A DNA stretch of 64,000 nt from CAIXQW01 sp046049675 (GTDB lineage Bacteria; Bacteroidota; Bacteroidia; Chitinophagales; Chitinophagaceae). This document shows, piece by piece, positions 26,939-35,665 of this stretch (its first letter is position 1; every line of letters starts with the position of its first letter). Below the pieces are notes generated by a model, which had not been told where the DNA came from, did not search any database, and saw nothing but the letters and a program-made list of their open reading frames with translations. Position numbers and translations under genes: made by a program. The stretch spans positions 1 through 64,000 of the forward strand of contig JBJORA010000055.1 of NCBI GenBank assembly GCA_046049675.1, in the 5' to 3' direction.

Positions 26939-28179
26939 GTTATTTACAGAAATTACTGGAAGGTGTGGTGGTGGAATGGAAGGCCTTGGGGGAGGTGGGA
27001 GATTTAGTTAGAGGGAATGGATTACCTAAATCAGATTTTACAGAAAGTGGTATTCCTGCAATTCATTATGGTCAAATTTACACCTATTACAAAACTTTTG
27101 CGACCGAAACTAAATCTTTTGTTTCCATTGAAACAGCAAAAAAATTACGTAAGGTAAATCATGGTGATGTAGTGATTACAAATACAAGTGAAAACTTAGA
27201 AGATGTTGGAAAAGCATTAGTCTATTTAGGTAAAGAACAAGCTGTTACTGGTGGACATGCTACTATTTTTAAGCCATCGAAGTACATTACAGGTAAGTAT
27301 CTTGCATATTATACGCAAACCGAAATATTTGCAAGTCAGAAAAGAAAATATGCAAAAGGGACAAAGGTTATTGATGTTTCGGCTACAGATATGGGGAAAA
27401 TTACTATCCCCATCCCTTGCCCAGATAATCCTAAAAAATCACTTGAAATTCAAAATAAAGTTGTTCGTATTCTCGACACATTTACGGAGCTTACAGCGGA
27501 GCTTACAGCGGAGCTTACAGCTCGTAAAAAACAGTATACATTTTACAGAGAACAGTTGTTTAGTTTTAATAACGTTGAAATTGAAAGAGAGCCACTTGGC
27601 ATAATTGGAGAATTTCAAAGAGGCAAACGATTTGTAAAGGACGATATGATTGCAGAAGGTGTACCCTGCATTCATTATGGTGAGATGTACACTTATTACG
27701 GCACTTGGGCAAACAAGAGCAAGTCATTTCTTAGCGAGGAGTTAGTAGAAAGTAAAAACCTAAGGATTGCCGAAAATGGTGATGTTGTTATTGTAGCTGC
27801 TGGCGAAACCATTGAAGATATTGGATTGGGAACTGCTTGGTTAGGTAATGAAGGTGTGGTTATACACGATGCTTGTTTTTCTTACAGAAGCCCACTAAAT
27901 CCAAAGTATGTAGCATACTTTACACGAACCAAACAATTCCACGACCAAATTAAAAAGCATATTTCTTCAGGCAAAATTTCTGCCATTAATGCAAGAGGGT
28001 TAGAAAAGGCTTTAATTCCAATTCCTTCACCAGAAGAACAAGAACGTATTGTTACAATCCTTGATAAATTCGACATACTCACTACTTCAATTAGTGAGGG
28101 TTTGCCTAAAGAAATTGAGTTAAGAAAAAAGCAGTATGAGTATTATAGAGATTTGTTATTGACCTTTCCAATGAATTAA
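26935..28179 (+). CDS. hsdS: Type I restriction-modification specificity subunit with TAEL repeats
   Basis: A 414-residue protein with two target recognition domains, each opening similarly: residues about 15-55 (LGEVGDLVRGNGLPKSDF...GIPAIHYGQIYTYYKT) and 222-265 (LGIIGEFQRGKRFVKDD...GVPCIHYGEMYTYYGT). The central conserved region at about residues 160-205 contains TELTAELTAELTAR, encoded by three 12-bp repeats. The distal repeat (EEQERIVTILDKFDILTTS) mirrors the central one (IQNKVVRILDTFTELT). Length and TAEL motif match the type IC family (EcoR124I, about 404 residues), where each TRD reads one half of a split site. ATGA-coupled to hsdM. Confidence 0.95.
   Translation: MSYLQKLLEGVVVEWKALGEVGDLVRGNGLPKSDFTESGIPAIHYGQIYTYYKTFATETKSFVSIETAKKLRKVNHGDVVITNTSENLEDVGKALVYLGKEQAVTGGHATIFKPSKYITGKYLAYYTQTEIFASQKRKYAKGTKVIDVSATDMGKITIPIPCPDNPKKSLEIQNKVVRILDTFTELTAELTAELTARKKQYTFYREQLFSFNNVEIEREPLGIIGEFQRGKRFVKDDMIAEGVPCIHYGEMYTYYGTWANKSKSFLSEELVESKNLRIAENGDVVIVAAGETIEDIGLGTAWLGNEGVVIHDACFSYRSPLNPKYVAYFTRTKQFHDQIKKHISSGKISAINARGLEKALIPIPSPEEQERIVTILDKFDILTTSISEGLPKEIELRKKQYEYYRDLLLTFPMN
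27487..27522 (+). repeat. Three 12-bp tandem repeats inside hsdS (TAEL-type)
   Basis: GAGCTTACAGCG occurs twice exactly, followed by GAGCTTACAGCT. Each unit adds four residues (ELTA) to the helical spacer between the two recognition domains, at residues 185-196. In EcoR124I versus EcoR124II a change from two to three TAEL copies alters the recognition-site spacer from 6 to 7 bp (established). The repeats here are in frame and identical enough to slip. Confidence 0.93.
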
Positions 28180-28188
28180 AAATTTATT

Positions 28189-31100
28189 ATGCCTTATAAT
28201 CCCCATATACATCACCGCAAATCTATCCGCCTGAAAGGCTACGATTATACACAGGCAGGGTTATATTTTATTACCATTTGTTGTCAAAATCGTGCCTGTT
28301 TGTTTGGTGGTATAGAAAATGGAGAAATGATATTGACGGATGCAGGTATAATGGTTGAAAATGAATGGTTGAAATTACCCAATCGATTCCCAAATATCCA
28401 ATTACACGAATATGTTGTTATGCCCAACCATTTCCACGCCATTTTGGAAATCGTAGGGGCAACCCTCGTGGTTGCCCAAAATGATAATGAATCCCAAAAT
28501 CAAACGGTCGCCCAAAATGATGATGAAACCCAAAACCAAACGGTCGCCCAAAATGATGATGAAACCCAAAAAGGGCAACCACAAGGGATTGCCCCTACGG
28601 GTAAAACCGTTGGAAATATGGTTGGGGCGTTTCAATCCATTGTTACCGTGGGCTACATACGCGGTGTAAAAACATTGGGTTGGCGACTATTTGATGGCAA
28701 ATTATGGCAACGTAATTATTGGGAACATATAATACGCAATGATGATGAACGTCAACGAATATCTAATTACATAATTAACAATCCTAAAAATTGGGATAAC
28801 GATAAATTGAAATCAAAGATGGCACAATATAAAACAATAGCAGAATCAAATAATTTCATTGTACTGGATAACTATATAAAGGATTCAGTTTTAAATGAGC
28901 CACCTGCGGTCTATCAAACAGAGGCTGCTTTGGAGAAAGAATTTATTCAAGACCTAATCAATCAAGGTTACGAAAATCCGAAGAACCTCAATACAATTGA
29001 AGCGATGTTAGCAAACATTAGAGTGCAATTGCAGTCGTTAAACAATGTATCGTTTTCGGATGGTGAATGGATTCGTTTTGTTGAAGAATATTTGGATAAG
29101 CCAAGTGATAACCTTGTGGAGAAAACAAGGAAAATACATGAAAACTATATTTACGATTTCGTTTTTGATGATGGACATATTCAAAACATTTACTTAGTAG
29201 ATAAAATGAATGTTACACGAAATAAAGTACAAGTAATTTCACAATTTGAACAAAAAGGAACACATTCCAATCGTTATGATGTTACTATTCTTGTAAATGG
29301 CTTGCCATTAATTCAGGTTGAGTTAAAAAAACGAGGAGTTGCTATCCGTGAAGCGTTTAACCAAGTTCACAGATATTCAAAAGAAAGCTTGAACAGTAAT
29401 AACTCCCTCTTTAGATACGTACAGGTTTTTATTATATCCAATGGTACTGATACCCGTTACTTTGCAAACACTATAAAGCGTGATAAGAATAGCTTTGATT
29501 TTACCATGAATTGGGCAAAGGCTGACAATACGCTGATTAAAGACCTGAAAGATTTTACGACAACATTTTTTGAAAAAAGAGTATTGTTAAATGTGTTACT
29601 AACCTATTCGGTTTTTGATACAAGCGATACACTTTTAATTATGCGTCCGTATCAAATTGCGGCCACCGAAAGAATGTTGTGGAAAATTGAAAGTTCCTAC
29701 CAAGGCAAAAATTGGTCGAAGCCTGAAGGTGGCGGTTATATATGGCACACCACAGGCTCAGGCAAAACACTTACCAGTTTTAAAGCGGCACGTTTAGCAA
29801 CTCAATTGGATTTCATTGACAAAGTATTTTTCGTTGTTGACCGTAAAGACTTGGACTTTCAGACCATGAAAGAATATCAGCGATTTTCTCCTGATAGTGT
29901 AAACGGTTCTGATAGTACAGCAGGTTTAAAGCGAAATATTGAAAAGGACGACAACAAAATCATTGTAACAACCATACAAAAACTAAACAACCTTATGAAG
30001 ACTGAGGGTGATTTAGCTATTTATCAAAAGCAAGTGGTTTTCATTTTTGATGAAGCACACCGTTCACAATTTGGAGAAGCACAAAAGAACCTGAACAAAA
30101 AATTTAAAAAGTTTTATCAGTTTGGCTTTACAGGTACGCCAATTTTTCCACAAAATGCCTTAGGTGCAGAAACAACAGCAAGTGTATTTGGCCGTGAGTT
30201 GCACTCTTATGTAATTACGGATGCCATTAGAGATGAAAAAGTTCTGAAATTCAAGGTTGATTATAATGATGTAAGACCACAGTTTAAGAGCATAGAAACA
30301 GAAATAGATGAAAAGAAGCTAAGTGCTGCTGAAAACAAAAAGGCATTGCTTCATCCAGCTAGAATAAATGAAATATCACAATACATTTTACAAAATTTCA
30401 GGATAAAAACCCACAGAAATCAAGGCAGTAACAAGGGCTTTAATGCCATGTTTGCGGTAAGCAGTGTTGATGCAGCTAAATGCTATTACGAGGAATTAAA
30501 CAATTTACAAAAGGGTAGCGATAAGCCTTTAAAGATTGCTACTATATTCTCCTTTGCAGCAAATGAAGAACAAAGTGCAATAGGTGAAATAGTAGATGAA
30601 AGTTTTGAACCTTCTGCAATGGATAGTAGTGCTAAAGAATTTTTAACCAAGGCTATCAATGATTATAATTCCATGTTCAAAATGAATTATAATGTTGAGT
30701 CTGAATTTCAGAATTATTATCGAGACCTTGCAAAACGAGTAAAGAGTAAGGAGATTGATTTGATAATTGTGGTAGGAATGTTCCTTACAGGTTTTGATGC
30801 TCCAACACTCAATACACTTTTTGTTGACAAGAATTTGCGTTATCATGGTTTAATACAAGCCTTTTCCAGAACTAATCGTATTTATGATGCTACAAAGACC
30901 TTTGGTAATATTGTGACATTCAGAGATTTAGAAAAGGCTACTATTGATGCTATTACTCTTTTTGGCGACAGCAATACTAAAAATGTTGTTCTTGAAAAGA
31001 GCTACAAAGAATATTTACAAGGCTTTACTGACATTGTTACAGGTGAAGCTCGTAGAGGATACGTTGAAGTAGTAAAAGAGCTGAATGAAAAATTTCCGAA

Positions 31101-31923
31101 TCCTGATGAAATTGTAAAGGAGAAAGACAAAAAAGACTTTGCGAAACTATTTGGAGAATATTTGAGGGTAGAAAACATACTCCAGAATTACGATGAATTT
31201 AACCACCTCAAAGCATTTCAGGCAATAGACAAAACAGACCCAAATGCTATTGAAGAATTTAAAAAAGCTCATTTTGTTACAGATGAAGATATTGCAGCAA
31301 TGCAAAAAATTGAACTACTTAAAGAACGAACAGTTCAGGATTATCGTTCAACTTATAATGACATACGAGATTGGTTAAGAAGAGAGAAATCAGGTGCAGC
31401 ATCAGAAGAATCAAAGATTGATTGGGATGATGTGGTGTTTGAAGTTGACTTGCTAAAATCACAAGAGATAAATCTCGATTACATTCTTGAATTGATATTT
31501 GAGCATAACAAGAAAACAAAAGACAAAGACACTTTAATTACTGAAATACGCAGGGTTATCCGAGCAAGTGTTGGCAATAGAGCAAAAGAAAGTTTGGTTG
31601 TTGATTTCATCAATGAAACAGACCTTGATACCCTTCAAGACAAAGCAAATGTAATCGACTCATTTTTTCAATTTGCTCAAAGCAAGCAGAAAGCGGAAGC
31701 ATTGGAATTAATCACCGAAGAAAATCTAAACGAAGAAGAAGCAAAGCGTTACATAACAACTTCGTTAAAAAGAGAATATGCCAGTGAAAACGGAACAGAA
31801 TTGAATGCACTTTTACCAAAAATGAGTCCATTAAATCCCCAGTATTTGACTAAGAAACAAAGTGTGTTTCAAAAGCTGGTAGCATTTATAGAGAAGTTTA
31901 AAGGAGTTGGGGGCCAGATTTAG
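28189..31923 (+). CDS. hsdR: REP-associated tyrosine transposase fused in frame to type I HsdR restriction subunit
   Basis: One uninterrupted 1244-codon frame starting 10 bp after hsdS. Residues 1-205 are a Y1/RAYT transposase: HUH motif H81-F-H83 in VVMPNHFHAIL, GKLWQRNYWEHIIRN, and candidate nucleophile Tyr194 in RISNYIINNPKNW. Residues 211-1244 are a full HsdR beginning MAQYKTIAESNNFIV; that part alone is 1034 residues, close to EcoR124I HsdR (1038). It has the nuclease D364 and E378-L-K380, Walker A HTTGSGKT 520-527, DEAH 621-624 and FGFTGTP. HsdR cuts DNA after ATP-driven translocation. The ATG at 28819 could start a normal HsdR, so the fusion may be full-length, internally initiated or both. 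Confidence 0.92.
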   Translation: MPYNPHIHHRKSIRLKGYDYTQAGLYFITICCQNRACLFGGIENGEMILTDAGIMVENEWLKLPNRFPNIQLHEYVVMPNHFHAILEIVGATLVVAQNDNESQNQTVAQNDDETQNQTVAQNDDETQKGQPQGIAPTGKTVGNMVGAFQSIVTVGYIRGVKTLGWRLFDGKLWQRNYWEHIIRNDDERQRISNYIINNPKNWDNDKLKSKMAQYKTIAESNNFIVLDNYIKDSVLNEPPAVYQTEAALEKEFIQDLINQGYENPKNLNTIEAMLANIRVQLQSLNNVSFSDGEWIRFVEEYLDKPSDNLVEKTRKIHENYIYDFVFDDGHIQNIYLVDKMNVTRNKVQVISQFEQKGTHSNRYDVTILVNGLPLIQVELKKRGVAIREAFNQVHRYSKESLNSNNSLFRYVQVFIISNGTDTRYFANTIKRDKNSFDFTMNWAKADNTLIKDLKDFTTTFFEKRVLLNVLLTYSVFDTSDTLLIMRPYQIAATERMLWKIESSYQGKNWSKPEGGGYIWHTTGSGKTLTSFKAARLATQLDFIDKVFFVVDRKDLDFQTMKEYQRFSPDSVNGSDSTAGLKRNIEKDDNKIIVTTIQKLNNLMKTEGDLAIYQKQVVFIFDEAHRSQFGEAQKNLNKKFKKFYQFGFTGTPIFPQNALGAETTASVFGRELHSYVITDAIRDEKVLKFKVDYNDVRPQFKSIETEIDEKKLSAAENKKALLHPARINEISQYILQNFRIKTHRNQGSNKGFNAMFAVSSVDAAKCYYEELNNLQKGSDKPLKIATIFSFAANEEQSAIGEIVDESFEPSAMDSSAKEFLTKAINDYNSMFKMNYNVESEFQNYYRDLAKRVKSKEIDLIIVVGMFLTGFDAPTLNTLFVDKNLRYHGLIQAFSRTNRIYDATKTFGNIVTFRDLEKATIDAITLFGDSNTKNVVLEKSYKEYLQGFTDIVTGEARRGYVEVVKELNEKFPNPDEIVKEKDKKDFAKLFGEYLRVENILQNYDEFNHLKAFQAIDKTDPNAIEEFKKAHFVTDEDIAAMQKIELLKERTVQDYRSTYNDIRDWLRREKSGAASEESKIDWDDVVFEVDLLKSQEINLDYILELIFEHNKKTKDKDTLITEIRRVIRASVGNRAKESLVVDFINETDLDTLQDKANVIDSFFQFAQSKQKAEALELITEENLNEEEAKRYITTSLKREYASENGTELNALLPKMSPLNPQYLTKKQSVFQKLVAFIEKFKGVGGQI
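28453..28598 (+). repeat. REP-like inverted repeat with 36-bp tandem repeats inside the transposase reading frame
   Basis: The left arm 28453-28477 (GTAGGGGCAACCCTCGTGGT then TGCCC) and right arm 28573-28598 (GGGCAACCACAAGGGATTGC then CCCTAC) are nearly perfect inverted copies. Between them are about 2.7 copies of a 36-bp unit (CCCAAAATGATGATGAAACC...GGTCG), encoding the 12-residue unit AQNDDETQNQTV. The whole block adds about 49 codons (residues 89-137) without breaking the frame, right after the HUH motif. Confidence 0.85.
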
Positions 31924-32043
31924 TAAGCGCCGCATTGTTTTAACCTGAACCACTTATAAACATAATTATAGCAAATAAGTTTAGCTGCAATAGCAAATAC
32001 GAAAAGATAGGCTACTCTCAAATTGAATAATTAACACCACCAC

Positions 32044-32439
32044 ATGCAAAACCTCATCACATACTTCTCTACCCAACCCAAGCGGCTTTTTCTGCTTGAT
32101 AGTATTGGTGCGTTGGCTACAGCAGCTTCACTAGCGATTATTTTGCTATTCCTAAACACTCATTTTGCTATACCAAGTAGTGCTTTGCATATACTAATTG
32201 CAGTGGCGCTTTGCTTTTGTATTTACTCTGCTACTTGTTATTTAGGATTGAAAAGTAATTTCAAACCTTTTCTGCGAATCATTGCTACAGCCAACTTGAC
32301 CTACTGTCTTGCAACCTTGGCGATGATGTTTACACAGTTTTCTACACTAACACTACTCGCCAAGGCATATTTAATTATTGAGGTAGCAATAGTGTGCACA
32401 CTTAGTTATATAGAGTTTAGCGTAGCGAAAAAGCAATAG
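32044..32439 (+). CDS. Small four-helix membrane protein of unknown function
   Basis: A 131-residue protein with four hydrophobic segments (SIGALATAASLAIILLFLN, ALHILIAVALCFCIYSATCYL, IIATANLTYCLATLAMMF, LAKAYLIIEVAIVCTLSYIEF) and short polar ends. No recognised family. It lies 120 bp after hsdR; base usage resembles the core genome, so it may mark the original context or an unrelated insertion. Confidence 0.6.
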   Translation: MQNLITYFSTQPKRLFLLDSIGALATAASLAIILLFLNTHFAIPSSALHILIAVALCFCIYSATCYLGLKSNFKPFLRIIATANLTYCLATLAMMFTQFSTLTLLAKAYLIIEVAIVCTLSYIEFSVAKKQ

Positions 32440-32498
32440 CTTGTTTATGATAAAGCGCGATTAAAAACGACGCCTCGTAGCAACAGTAACTTTTTTCA

Positions 32499-32888
32499 AT
32501 GAACAAATTACAAAATTTCAATTTAGAAGCCGAAAAGTTGTTTCAGCCTATTTTGGCAAACCATGGCTATACTTTAGTTGAAAGGACAATAACGCAACTG
32601 CACGGCCAAGATTGGTCAGCAAAACATGTATACATACACAATAAAAACAAATTAAGGGTTGAAATTACACAGGAGCCATATTACTCCGACTATGGGTTTT
32701 CATTTACTATATTTAATACTACTAACGATGAGTGTAACATGCTATGTAATGTACCTCATGAAAATCAAGACAAAGAGGACAAATTTCTTGTGAGTGTTTG
32801 TGACGAGATTTTTTCTAATGAGGAGCTTGTTAATATTATTGAAGGGAAATTTTGGCGGAGACTAGGTTTTATACCTATAAAATGGTAG
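32499..32888 (+). CDS. Hypothetical protein
   Basis: A 129-residue soluble protein beginning MNKLQNFNLEAEKLFQPILA. It mixes alpha and beta (HGYTLVERTITQ, WSAKHVYIHNKNKLRVEITQ, YSDYGFSFTIFNTT) and ends KFWRRLGFIPIKW. No motif recognised. It may be an immunity-like or DUF-type small protein; no partner is evident. Confidence 0.5.
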   Translation: MNKLQNFNLEAEKLFQPILANHGYTLVERTITQLHGQDWSAKHVYIHNKNKLRVEITQEPYYSDYGFSFTIFNTTNDECNMLCNVPHENQDKEDKFLVSVCDEIFSNEELVNIIEGKFWRRLGFIPIKW

Positions 32889-32941
32889 GGTAATAATATA
32901 AGTGCTTCACGGTGCTATCACCAAGAGCAAAAATAAATGGC

Positions 32942-32949
32942 TATATTTG
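32942..32949 (+). promoter_or_regulatory. Candidate -7 element (TATATTTG) upstream of the fic gene
   Basis: TATATTTGC matches TAnnTTTG followed by C, 46 bases upstream of the fic ATG. No clear -33 TTTG at 19-21 bp. The 5' leader would be about 40 bases. Confidence 0.4.
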
Positions 32950-32994
32950 CATTTAACAGCTTAAACGCAAATAAGAATAATTATAATTGCACTT

Positions 32995-34149
32995 ATGCAA
33001 ACAAGAGATATTACAAATTTTGTAGCGGGACACTGGATGCAAAGGCTTGAATATAAAAGCTTTACGCCTGAAAAAATATGCTTACAATGGTTAATAAATG
33101 ACCCAAGCATACAAAATCTACTCAGTGAGGCAGATAGACACGTAGGCAAATTAGATGCATTTTCACAACTGATACCAGACATAGATTTTTTTATCAGAAT
33201 GCACATCACTAAAGAAGCTACAGTGAGCAGCAAGATAGAAGGGACGCAAACAAGCTTTGAAGAGGCTCTAATTAAAATAGATGACATCGAACCCGAAAAA
33301 AGAGACGATTGGCAAGAAGTACATAACTATGTCGAAGCCATCAATGAAGCCATCTTGGAAATGAAAGGCTTGCCAATTTCTAACCGCCTGATCAAGAAAA
33401 CTCATAAGACCTTATTGCAAGGAGTGCGCGGTAAAGAAAAAAAACCGGGTGAATACCGCACAAGCCAAAATTGGATTGGTAGCAGTTTGAAACACGCCGT
33501 ATTTGTTCCGCCAACCCACAACGAGCTAGCGGACTTAATGCAAGACCTCGAACAATTTATAAATGCAGAAATCTTACAATTACCAATACAAATTCCGCAT
33601 CTCGTCAAAATAGCGCTTATACATTATCAGTTCGAAACTATACACCCATTTCTGGATGGCAATGGTAGAATAGGCAGATTACTAATTACATTGTATTTAA
33701 TTGATAAGCAACTATTACAAAAACCAACATTATACTTGTCTGATTTTTTTGAACGCAACAGAACCGACTACTACCAAAAACTGAGCACAGTAAGAGATAA
33801 AAACGATTTAGTACAATGGCTTGCTTTCTTTTTACAAGGTGTAATAGAGACAGCACAAAAAAGTATACATACATTTCAAGAGATTGTAAAACTGCGCGAT
33901 GAAATAGAGCTCAATAAACTACTGACACTAGGACGTAAACAAGCAGATGCTAAAAAACTAATTAACGCGCTGTACCGAGACCCAATATTACACGGGACAC
34001 AAATTGTAGCAATACTAGAAGTTCATGCAAGCACAGCAAATCGCATTATACAAGATTTTGTAAAGTTGGGTATACTAAGAGAACTGACGGGCTATAAGCG
34101 CAATCGCATTTACATTTTTGAATCCTATGTCAAATTATTTGTATCCTAA
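32995..34149 (+). CDS. Fic-domain adenylyltransferase with N-terminal inhibitory motif (class II)
   Basis: A 384-residue protein. The catalytic Fic loop HPFLDGNGRIGR is at residues 217-228, a complete HxFx(D/E)GNGRxxR motif, so AMPylation activity is expected. The motif SSKIEG at 78-83 is the inhibitory (S/T)xxxE(G/N) helix that supplies a Glu to the active site, marking a self-inhibited class II Fic protein. The C-terminal 90 residues look like a winged helix (ILEVHASTANRIIQDFVKLGILRELTG), as in SO4266-like Fic proteins. Target unknown. Next to a type I R-M operon, in a typical accessory location. Confidence 0.9.
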   Translation: MQTRDITNFVAGHWMQRLEYKSFTPEKICLQWLINDPSIQNLLSEADRHVGKLDAFSQLIPDIDFFIRMHITKEATVSSKIEGTQTSFEEALIKIDDIEPEKRDDWQEVHNYVEAINEAILEMKGLPISNRLIKKTHKTLLQGVRGKEKKPGEYRTSQNWIGSSLKHAVFVPPTHNELADLMQDLEQFINAEILQLPIQIPHLVKIALIHYQFETIHPFLDGNGRIGRLLITLYLIDKQLLQKPTLYLSDFFERNRTDYYQKLSTVRDKNDLVQWLAFFLQGVIETAQKSIHTFQEIVKLRDEIELNKLLTLGRKQADAKKLINALYRDPILHGTQIVAILEVHASTANRIIQDFVKLGILRELTGYKRNRIYIFESYVKLFVS

Positions 34150-34345
34150 GTTAGCAAGAAATACATATGCCCAAAAGGTGATACTGCAGTAAAAATGGCT
34201 TCGTTTTTAGACAATCATAGCAGTAGGCAACTTTCGGGTGGCTCGCTATCTTTTTTGTTTTCCATTCAATTTACAAGGCAGCAGCGAGTATTACAACCGC
34301 ACTCATAGAAAGCAGGTATTCATCACAAAATACAATATCTTATAG

Positions 34346-34353
34346 TAAATTTG
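34346..34353 (+). promoter_or_regulatory. Candidate -7 element (TAAATTTG) upstream of the MNT gene
   Basis: TAAATTTGC fits TAnnTTTG and ends 21 bases before the ATG at 34375. The remaining 34150-34374 gap shows no gene. Confidence 0.4.
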
Positions 34354-34374
34354 CAAAACTGATTTTTGTCGTAA

Positions 34375-34652
34375 ATGCATAGGTTGAAGCCACATAAAAA
34401 AGATATCACTACGCTTTGCAAAACACACAGCGTGAAATCGCTTGATGCCTTTGGTTCTGTGTTTACAGAAAACTTCGCTAGCGATAGCGATATAGACCTC
34501 ATTGTAGACTTTGTGAATGTTGATATTGGTAATTACGCTGATAAGTACTTTGACTTTAAGTTTTCGCTTCAAAATACATTAAGAGGCAAGTCGATTATTT
34601 AGAGGCAAAGGCCATTAATGAAATAGAGCGAATGCAGGGAGACTTCCACTAA
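34375..34652 (+). pseudogene. MNT-type nucleotidyltransferase (MntA-like) with a frameshift near its C-terminus
   Basis: The frame encodes 75 residues with the minimal nucleotidyltransferase motif GSVFTENFASDSDIDLIVDF (G27-S28, D39-x-D41) and stops in LQNTLRGKSII. Moving back one base at TTAAG restores the family C-terminus: RQVDYLEAKAINEIERMQGD followed by FH and a stop at 34650-34652, closely matching the R-x-VDLxExKAIxN end of MNT antitoxins. A single A missing from an A run explains the break. No HEPN toxin partner is adjacent. Either a decayed toxin-antitoxin remnant or a sequencing/assembly error. Confidence 0.75.
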
Positions 34653-34680
34653 AATTGAGATTATAATTTGGAAATATTTG

Positions 34681-35610
34681 ATGAAACCAATTAACAGAAA
34701 CCTCATATTTGTAATTCTATTTTTATGTTCGGGACTTACATTGCAAGCCCAAGTTTTTAACTATTATGGAGAATTCGATTTTAGTAAGTACTACCCCTTA
34801 CAAGCTGCAAACATGAATGATAGCGTAATCAATACCAGCAACCTAGACAGTATGCTAGTAAACGTGGACACGAATTCAAGTATCATTTACCGTAAGCTGC
34901 AGGCAAACTCAAGTGCGCGAATCTATTGTAAAAATGGCGATACTATCAAGTCGTTAAGATATAGCTTTAGAACCCATGAATTTACTAGCATTGAACTATT
35001 TGTATATGATGCGCAAAACAGAATTCATCTTTACATAGACTGCACTGACTATTACTTCAATAAAAGTAAGATTCCCGTAAATACTGAAGTTTTTTACTAC
35101 GAAGACAATAAGTTAATCGACAAACTTGTGTACTATACCAGTAAATATGAGCAGTCTATTGGCTTAGCATCAACATTTGACTTGGATAAGTATAAACTTA
35201 CAAGTTCAATGCACTACACATATCAAAAGACTAAGACAGGATTGAATATTTATTCGAAAGAGTGTATTGGAGATACACAGTTTCGAGACTATGACACTAC
35301 AGTACTAGACCGCCTTGGTTATATTAAGCAATTTAATTCTTTTGCACAAAGACGAGCGCTCGGCTGCCCAATGGGAAATAACGTAAACGATATTTTTACC
35401 TACGATTACAGCACAGACAGTGTAACAATAACCGCTACAAGAAAAACATGTATGGCATCAGACCAGGGCGGCAATTGTTTTGGAGCTAGTCAGTACAAAC
35501 TCGCTAGCCGCACGCGTCAATTTTCAAAAGAAAGATACAATTACTACGAGTGTGAGGCAATAAGAAACAAGGCGATAAATCTAAGTAAAAATCAATATTT
35601 GATTTTGTAG
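34681..35610 (+). CDS. Exported hypothetical protein
   Basis: A 309-residue protein starting at the ATG at 34681 with a signal peptide (MKPINRNLIFVILFLCSGLT, cleavage after LQAQ). The mature part is rich in Tyr, Asn and Asp with repeated beta-like stretches (RSLRYSF-type strands, VFYYEDNKLIDKLVYYTSKY, GYIKQFNSFAQRR), reminiscent of RHS/YD-style or DUF-type Bacteroidota surface proteins. Two close Cys-containing segments (GCPMGNN; CMASDQGGNCFG) may form disulfides. No function assigned. Confidence 0.6.
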   Translation: MKPINRNLIFVILFLCSGLTLQAQVFNYYGEFDFSKYYPLQAANMNDSVINTSNLDSMLVNVDTNSSIIYRKLQANSSARIYCKNGDTIKSLRYSFRTHEFTSIELFVYDAQNRIHLYIDCTDYYFNKSKIPVNTEVFYYEDNKLIDKLVYYTSKYEQSIGLASTFDLDKYKLTSSMHYTYQKTKTGLNIYSKECIGDTQFRDYDTTVLDRLGYIKQFNSFAQRRALGCPMGNNVNDIFTYDYSTDSVTITATRKTCMASDQGGNCFGASQYKLASRTRQFSKERYNYYECEAIRNKAINLSKNQYLIL

Positions 35611-35665
35611 CACTTAAACTACTTGCGATAGCCGACTAAACTTATGGAATGCCTTACTTACGCCC

